Below are positions 6,671 to 10,580 of a stretch of 10,580 nt of DNA, in pieces; position 1 is the stretch's first letter, and every line of letters begins with the position of its first letter. Made by a program: the position numbers and the translations under genes. The notes under the pieces are model-generated. The model was not told the DNA's origin, did no database searches, and worked only from the letters and a program-made list of their open reading frames with translations. The stretch spans positions 1-10,580 of the forward strand of contig JBAQUQ010000362.1 of the NCBI GenBank assembly GCA_049297615.1. The letters are read 5' to 3'. The DNA is from JAEMQF01 sp049297615 (GTDB taxonomy: Bacteria; Pseudomonadota; Gammaproteobacteria; Burkholderiales; Burkholderiaceae_C).

Positions 6671-7369
6671 CTAGGCCTTCTCGAAGATCACATCCCAGAC
6701 GCCGTGCCCCAGCTTCAGGCCGCGGCTTTCGAACTTGGTGAGCGGGCGGTAGCTCGGACGCTCGGCAAAGCCGGCCGCCGTGTTGCGCAGCGCGGCTTGC
6801 GCCGCCAGCGTCTCCAGGATCTGCTGTGCATAGGGCTGCCAATCGGTCGCGCAATGCACTCGACCGCCTTGGTGCAAGCGGCTTGCGAGCAGCTCGACGA
6901 ACTCGTTTTGGATCAAGCGCCTCTTGTGGTGCCTCTTCTTGTGCCAGGGGTCGGGGAAGAAGAGATGAACGCCGCTGAGTGATTGCGGCGCGACCATATG
7001 GCGCAATACGTCGACGGCGTCGTGCTGAATCAAGCGAAGATTCGCCAATCCGAGTTCGCCGATACGCTTGAGCAAGGCGCCCACGCCGGGCGGATGCACC
7101 TCGATCCCGACAAAATCGGTGTCGGGCAGGGACATCGCAACTGCCGCCGTGGCATGGCCCATGCCGAAGCCGATTTCGAGGATGCGCGGTGCGCTGCGGC
7201 CGAAGGCTGCGTCGAAGTCGCAAGGTTTGGCGGTATAGGGCAAGACAAAGCGCGGCCCCAGCTCTTGCAGCGCACGCGCCTGGCCCGGCCCCATGCGGCC
7301 GGCACGACGCACGAAGCTGCGAATCGGTGGATGGGTGCTTGGGGTGAGGACGAGATCGGACTCTGACAT
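6671..7369 (-). CDS. trmB: tRNA (guanine-N7-)-methyltransferase TrmB
   Basis: TrmB uses S-adenosylmethionine to methylate N7 of G46 in the variable loop of tRNAs. The protein has 232 residues, close to the 239 of E. coli TrmB. SAM-binding motif EIGFGMG (65-71) and GIEVH (88-92) are intact. The family signature FFPDPWHKKRHHKRR (137-151) follows, then TDWQPYA (175-181) and the C-terminal RPLTKFESRGLKLGHG (208-223), which carries conserved tRNA/SAM contact residues. The ATG at 7369 is well placed, but its Shine-Dalgarno is poor. A doubtful short reverse ORF ends 6 nt upstream and could be coupled to it. The gene is convergent with uppP, with one base between stop codons, so there is no room for a terminator between them and each transcript must run into the other gene. 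Confidence 0.97.
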   Translation of the reverse strand: MSESDLVLTPSTHPPIRSFVRRAGRMGPGQARALQELGPRFVLPYTAKPCDFDAAFGRSAPRILEIGFGMGHATAAVAMSLPDTDFVGIEVHPPGVGALLKRIGELGLANLRLIQHDAVDVLRHMVAPQSLSGVHLFFPDPWHKKRHHKRRLIQNEFVELLASRLHQGGRVHCATDWQPYAQQILETLAAQAALRNTAAGFAERPSYRPLTKFESRGLKLGHGVWDVIFEKA

Positions 7370-7375
7370 GCGCGT

Positions 7376-7585
7376 TCAACCCGGGCGTGGCGCACTGGCG
7401 CTGACAGTCCACTGCATCAGGCTCGGTGCGGCCGGTCCGCCGCGAACTTGAGCCCCATTGTCGCGACCGGCGTGCTGCCCGGCGCATTCTGTCATCTTCG
7501 TCACGCTGCTCACCTGAGTGTCAATGCAGGCCTCGAGTTGGCGCCTCGCGACCCCGATAAGGGATATCTGTTCGTCCAAATTCAT
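7376..7585 (-). CDS. Doubtful small ORF immediately upstream of trmB
   Basis: A 69-codon reverse frame starts with ATG at 7585 (a further in-frame ATG lies at 7603). It ends in TGA 6 nt before the trmB start. The product begins MNLDEQISLIGVARRQLEAC, which could be a helix, and has no recognised domain. GGA lies 7 nt before the ATG. Against it: third-position G/C is visibly lower than in the neighbouring genes, the second half is low in predicted structure, and the frame covers the whole upstream region that must hold the promoter for the forward lipoprotein gene (start 7596). It could equally be the trmB leader. No other gene is visible in 7370-7595, and I found no promoter there that meets consensus. 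Confidence 0.3.
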   Translation of the reverse strand: MNLDEQISLIGVARRQLEACIDTQVSSVTKMTECAGQHAGRDNGAQVRGGPAAPSLMQWTVSASAPRPG

Positions 7586-7586
7586 C

Positions 7587-7590
7587 GGAG
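7587..7590 (+). promoter_or_regulatory. Ribosome-binding site of the small lipoprotein gene
   Basis: GGAG lies 5 nt before the ATG at 7596. It supports that start over the in-frame ATG at 7518, which would place 26 extra residues before the lipoprotein signal peptide. Confidence 0.5.
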
Positions 7591-7595
7591 TTTCC

Positions 7596-7796
7596 ATGCA
7601 CATTCATCGTGTTGGCGCGGTTCATGGCTGCGCTTGTTTCGCCCTGCTTGCAGGCGCGCTCGGTTTGTCGGCCTGCGGCGGCGCTTCATCGTCGGCGGCC
7701 GCGGCGACCGCGCCGGCCGCATCGGCCGCGCCCAGCGTGATCACCCAGTCCACCATCACTTTGCCGTCGTCGGTACAAGTGGTGAGTGCCAAGTGA
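7596..7796 (+). CDS. Small Ala/Ser-rich lipoprotein
   Basis: This gene encodes a 66-residue protein with a type II signal peptide: a hydrophobic core at about 12-24 and lipobox L24-S25-A26-C27. Lipidation at Cys27 would leave a mature chain of only 40 residues. Its first half is CGG followed by Ala/Ser/Pro-rich sequence, and it ends SSVQVVSAK. Residue +2 is Gly rather than Asp, so the usual rule predicts outer-membrane sorting. No domain is recognisable and the mature part looks flexible. The gene lies 16 bp upstream of the large secreted protein at 7813, on the same strand, so the two are probably co-transcribed and the lipoprotein may anchor or assist its neighbour. That link is inference. 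The lipobox itself is clear, but a gene this short could still be misread. Confidence 0.75.
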   Translation: MHIHRVGAVHGCACFALLAGALGLSACGGASSSAAAATAPAASAAPSVITQSTITLPSSVQVVSAK

Positions 7797-7800
7797 GCGC

Positions 7801-7805
7801 AGGGG
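7801..7805 (+). promoter_or_regulatory. Ribosome-binding site of the 740-residue secreted protein
   Basis: AGGGG lies 7 nt before the ATG at 7813, in the 16-bp gap after the lipoprotein stop. It selects 7813 over an in-frame upstream codon at 7786 that would add nine residues ahead of the signal peptide and overlap the lipoprotein gene. Confidence 0.65.
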
Positions 7806-7812
7806 TCACAAC

Positions 7813-10035
7813 ATGAAGACAGCATTGAAATCCCTCAGCCTCGGCCTGGCCGCGCTCGTCGTTCCGGTCGCCTTCGCGGCCGCGCCGACCTCGGGCGCCT
7901 ACGTCACGGACAACCAGAACACCTGGGTGCAGGATCGGGTCGGCGACCGCATCGGCACGGTCAACATGATCATGTGCGTGATGAGTGCGATGCGACCCGA
8001 CGCGCTCGTCAACCAGGGCGCCTACCGTGCCCTCGTGGACGAGAACAAATGCAGCGGGCGCGGCAACGGCAGCAAGTCGGGCAGCACCAATGCGGGTGAA
8101 TCGAACGCCACCAATTTCATGTCGGCCGTGGTGGTGTCGACCCAGGCGTCGGTCCTCGAGCCCTTGATCATGAAGGCGTGGCTCACCAGCGAAGGCGAGC
8201 CGGGCCACAAGTCGAGCATCTATGTCTACAGCGTGGCGACGGCGGGCAAGTCCGACGCTAACTCGAACGGCCTGTTCACGATCACTTATTGCGGCAAGCC
8301 CGCCGGTGTGCAGAGTGGCCCCTGCCAGTTCAAGGGCGTGCTCAAGTCGGAAGCGAGCGGCGTGAGTTTCTATGAGTCCGAGCAAGATGGCAGCGGCTCG
8401 CGGACCACCAAGCTGGCGCTGCAGGCGCCCAGCACCGACAACGGCCAAGGGCGGGTGCAGGGCGCCGAGAACGGCTCGCCCTTCGATTTCAGCTTCGCCT
8501 ACGACACCGACAACTTCCGTCGCAGCGACGGCACCGTGGACGGCTGCTTCGCACGCGACAAGGCGGTGGCCGACTACTCCACCTGGCGCTACGGCACCTA
8601 CAACGAAGACGGTTCGCGCCTGAGCGCGAGCAACCCGGGGTTTCCGGTCAAGTACGTCAACGGCGACACCAGCACTTTCGGTTTCTGGAGTTTCTGGGGC
8701 CTGTGGTTGCCCGAATCGGCCCTGGCCACGCTGGGCAGCGCGGGCACCTTGACGCGCCGAGTGGGCAATGATGACCAGGCGTTGTCGGTGGTGAAGCGCG
8801 GCGGTAAGCTGTGGAAGCAGGTGCGCGAGCTTGCCACGCTGGGCTCGTTCAAGAGCGTGTCGATGATGTACTGGGTGAACCAGCCGGTGGGCTCCTTGCA
8901 GCAGGGCTCGAACTATGAACTGCAGTGGGACGGGGCCAAGCTGGTCGCGATCGGCACCCAGTCCTGCGACCAGAACGGCTGCTCGCAGCAGCCGTTCTCG
9001 CCGCCGCTCGAAGTGAGCGCCGCCGACTTCAGGACAGCCGGGGTCAGGATGCTGCCCATCTTCTTTCAGTCGATCGGCGGAAACGGTGCCGTCTCGGTGC
9101 CCGAAACCGGCGCCTTCGCTGCCGAAACGGTGTTGGCCTTCCGTAGCCGCAGCATGGTGGCACCCGATGCGAGCGACGCACCGACCGACCTGGTCTGCTT
9201 GAACAATTGCTTGGAGGGTGATCTCGCCGCTGCGTTCGCGGCGCAACCGCCCCAGCCGTTTCTCGCCCACTCATGGGAGCCGGTGATCACGCCGCCGGCC
9301 TACCAGTTCAGCAATGGCATGCTGAGCCGGCTCGGCGTGAACATCGACGGTTCGACGTTGAACAAGGATGCCCTGGGCCCGTTCAGCGGCGGCTTGAACA
9401 GCGGCGCGATGCTGGCGCAAGCCGACCTTGCCGACGTGCGTTGCGATGTGAACGGCACACCGAACAGCGCGGGCGCCCGCATCTGCCCGGGGCTGGCCGA
9501 CCGCGCCACCGTGACCTATGAATGGGAGACCGGCCCGAACCATTGGAACCATTACTTCGGCGCGGCGGGCGTCACCATCGACCCGCCCAAACAGCTCGCG
9601 TTTGCAGCCCATGCCGGCAACATTCGCGCCGTCGACACCGCAAAGTACGAGGGCACCACGGTCCAGCTTCAGTTCAGCGGATTCGGTGAACTGCAAGGCG
9701 TTCCCGGCCAATGCGTGAACCCCGACACCAATGCCGAAGTCCCCTGCGGGCAGAACGTGCGCTGGGTCCCGGCGTTCGATATTCTCGACGGTTCGAGCGT
9801 GACCAGCGGCGCCAGCACCTACTACGTGAAGTACCTGGAGCGCGAGCTGCGCCTGGCCAAGTTGACCGGCGCGGCCGAGGCCAGCTGCAAGGCGTCGCTC
9901 AGTCTGGGCGGTGCCGCATCGATGGCGCTGCCCGATGCGAGCAGCATCACGGTCGACCCGGTGCTCGTCAATGGCACCGAGCCAACGCCGGCCAACCCCA
10001 AGCCGGCCGTGATCGACGGCATCTTGCAGGGCTGA
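7813..10035 (+). CDS. Secreted cysteine-containing protein of unknown function, 740 residues
   Basis: I do not recognise this protein. It starts with a Sec signal peptide (Lys2, Lys6, hydrophobic 8-21, cleavage near AFA|AAP after residue 22). The mature chain is rich in Gly, Ser, Asn, Thr and aromatic residues and has no further membrane segment. This suggests a soluble periplasmic or surface protein, largely beta. It has 14 cysteines (55, 80, 160, 171, 245, 385, 390, 462, 466, 544, 558, 634, 645, 692). The even number and close pairs such as CDQNGC and CLNNC suggest up to seven disulphides. An aromatic patch, FGFWSFWGLWLP, lies near 289-300, and NHWNHYFG near 576-583. No catalytic motif, repeat unit or sorting signal is evident. 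The gene follows the small lipoprotein by 16 bp with a good ribosome-binding site, and its third-codon G/C matches its neighbours, so it does not look recently acquired. Confidence 0.9.
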   Translation: MKTALKSLSLGLAALVVPVAFAAAPTSGAYVTDNQNTWVQDRVGDRIGTVNMIMCVMSAMRPDALVNQGAYRALVDENKCSGRGNGSKSGSTNAGESNATNFMSAVVVSTQASVLEPLIMKAWLTSEGEPGHKSSIYVYSVATAGKSDANSNGLFTITYCGKPAGVQSGPCQFKGVLKSEASGVSFYESEQDGSGSRTTKLALQAPSTDNGQGRVQGAENGSPFDFSFAYDTDNFRRSDGTVDGCFARDKAVADYSTWRYGTYNEDGSRLSASNPGFPVKYVNGDTSTFGFWSFWGLWLPESALATLGSAGTLTRRVGNDDQALSVVKRGGKLWKQVRELATLGSFKSVSMMYWVNQPVGSLQQGSNYELQWDGAKLVAIGTQSCDQNGCSQQPFSPPLEVSAADFRTAGVRMLPIFFQSIGGNGAVSVPETGAFAAETVLAFRSRSMVAPDASDAPTDLVCLNNCLEGDLAAAFAAQPPQPFLAHSWEPVITPPAYQFSNGMLSRLGVNIDGSTLNKDALGPFSGGLNSGAMLAQADLADVRCDVNGTPNSAGARICPGLADRATVTYEWETGPNHWNHYFGAAGVTIDPPKQLAFAAHAGNIRAVDTAKYEGTTVQLQFSGFGELQGVPGQCVNPDTNAEVPCGQNVRWVPAFDILDGSSVTSGASTYYVKYLERELRLAKLTGAAEASCKASLSLGGAASMALPDASSITVDPVLVNGTEPTPANPKPAVIDGILQG

Positions 10036-10070
10036 TCAGGACGCTTCGGTTTGCCCAGACCCACCCGGGA

Positions 10071-10086
10071 AGCGGCGCGAGTCGCT
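10071..10086. terminator. Possible hairpin terminator between convergent genes
   Basis: AGCGGC (10071-10076) and GTCGCT (10081-10086) pair over six positions, with one G-T wobble, around a GCGA loop of the stable GNRA type. On the forward strand the hairpin lies 36 nt after the stop at 10033-10035 and is followed by GCTTTC, which has only three T. On the reverse strand it lies just past the stop at 10091-10093. The 55-bp spacer is the right place for a shared terminator, but the T-tract is poor. Confidence 0.3.
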
Positions 10087-10090
10087 GCTT

Positions 10091-10580
10091 TCATGGGCCG
10101 GGCCACTGGGGGCTTGCCTCACAGGACGCCGGGGCCACGCTCGGCCCGCTCACGCTGAAGCACAGATGGGCCTGCGCCTGCGTCACCGCGCCGGCGACCA
10201 GCAGTGGGTGGAGGGCGCGCCAGGCATCGCTCTGGTCGGCCGGGTCGGCGCAGTTCACTGCGGCGAGGAACTGCATGCTGTCCACCGCAATCGTGCAGCG
10301 CAGCGCGTGGCCACGGGCGGTTTGCTGGTCAGCCAGGGCGTGCAAGCGGTGGGCCAGCTTCTGGCGCAGCTCCAGCGCGGCTGCATCGTGACGCATCGTC
10401 GCGTCGACCGGAGTCGCGCTTTGAGGGGTCGGGCGGCCCCAGCCGATGCGCCCCAAAGGCCGCGAAATGAGTGGCACGAACAGCGTGGCAAATGCCGCAC
10501 CAGGCGCGGCAGCCGGCGCATTCGCCGCACTTGGCGCCGCAGCAGGAGCAGGAGCGAGGACTGGTGCGGCGGGCGCAGGC
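10091..10580 (-). CDS. Pro/Ala-rich protein of unknown function, C-terminal part; start outside window
   Basis: The reverse frame is open from the right edge to a TGA at 10091-10093, giving about 163 residues of a longer protein. The first 35 or so residues in view are almost only Ala and Pro, typical of a flexible linker in envelope or secreted proteins. They are followed by a short hydrophobic stretch (FATLFVPLI) and then an ordinary-looking C-terminal domain. That domain contains a helical segment (AALELRQKLAHRLHALADQQ) and ends in a Ser/Pro-rich tail with scattered cysteines. A GTG at 10477 could in principle start a shorter product, but the open frame and consistent composition upstream favour a longer gene. 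I recognise no family. The gene converges on the secreted-protein gene across 55 bp. Overlapping frames on both strands here look like compositional shadows. Confidence 0.55.
   Translation of the reverse strand, partial: PAPAAPVLAPAPAAAPSAANAPAAAPGAAFATLFVPLISRPLGRIGWGRPTPQSATPVDATMRHDAAALELRQKLAHRLHALADQQTARGHALRCTIAVDSMQFLAAVNCADPADQSDAWRALHPLLVAGAVTQAQAHLCFSVSGPSVAPASCEASPQWPGP

Noticed and set aside
6564..7487. Reverse open frame of 307 codons overlapping trmB in another frame
   Set aside because: The frame giving intact TrmB motifs is the real gene. This one is Arg-rich and runs into uppP.
7756..9270. Long reverse open frame (504 codons) opposite the secreted-protein gene
   Set aside because: It mirrors the codon structure of the forward gene. 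The forward product has a signal peptide, ribosome-binding site and regular cysteine pattern, while the reverse product is rich in Arg, His and Ala with no domain.
9711..10391. Forward open frame of 226 codons across the end of the secreted-protein gene
   Set aside because: Most of its 5' half overlaps the real gene out of frame, and the product is Arg-rich and without any motif.

Overview
The window is high-GC DNA (roughly two thirds G+C by eye) with closely packed genes and strong G/C preference at third codon positions. Together with the gene families present, this suggests a betaproteobacterium, most likely of the Burkholderiales. That placement is an inference, because there is no rRNA or other marker gene here. 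I saw no tRNA, rRNA, CRISPR array, insertion sequence or phage gene.

Layout. (1) Positions 1-495 (+) hold the C-terminal end of an AMP-forming acyl-CoA synthetase cut by the left edge. (2) Positions 590-3481 (-) encode a large exported protein that joins an HExxH metallopeptidase domain, a beta-propeller-like middle and an Omp85/BamA-like outer-membrane barrel. (3) A 143-bp divergent spacer separates it from a forward run at 3625-6669: a Tas-like aldo/keto reductase, PlsY with a histidine-rich tail, a RidA-family protein that overlaps PlsY by ATGA, and UppP eight bases further on. (4) trmB (6671-7369, -) converges on uppP with a single base between the stop codons. (5) Positions 7370-7595 hold a doubtful small reverse ORF and the upstream region of the next pair. 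(6) Positions 7596-10035 (+) encode a small lipoprotein followed by a 740-residue secreted protein with 14 cysteines that I do not recognise. (7) Positions 10091-10580 (-) hold the C-terminal part of a proline/alanine-rich protein that runs off the right edge.

How the genes fit together. PlsY makes lysophosphatidic acid, the first step of phospholipid synthesis. UppP recycles the undecaprenyl carrier of cell-wall synthesis. They share an envelope theme and probably one transcript with two metabolic accessory enzymes (aldo/keto reductase and RidA). TrmB is an independent tRNA-modification gene. The best candidates for something undescribed are the lipoprotein/secreted-protein pair, the peptidase-propeller-barrel protein and the PlsY tail. 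The rest is ordinary housekeeping content.
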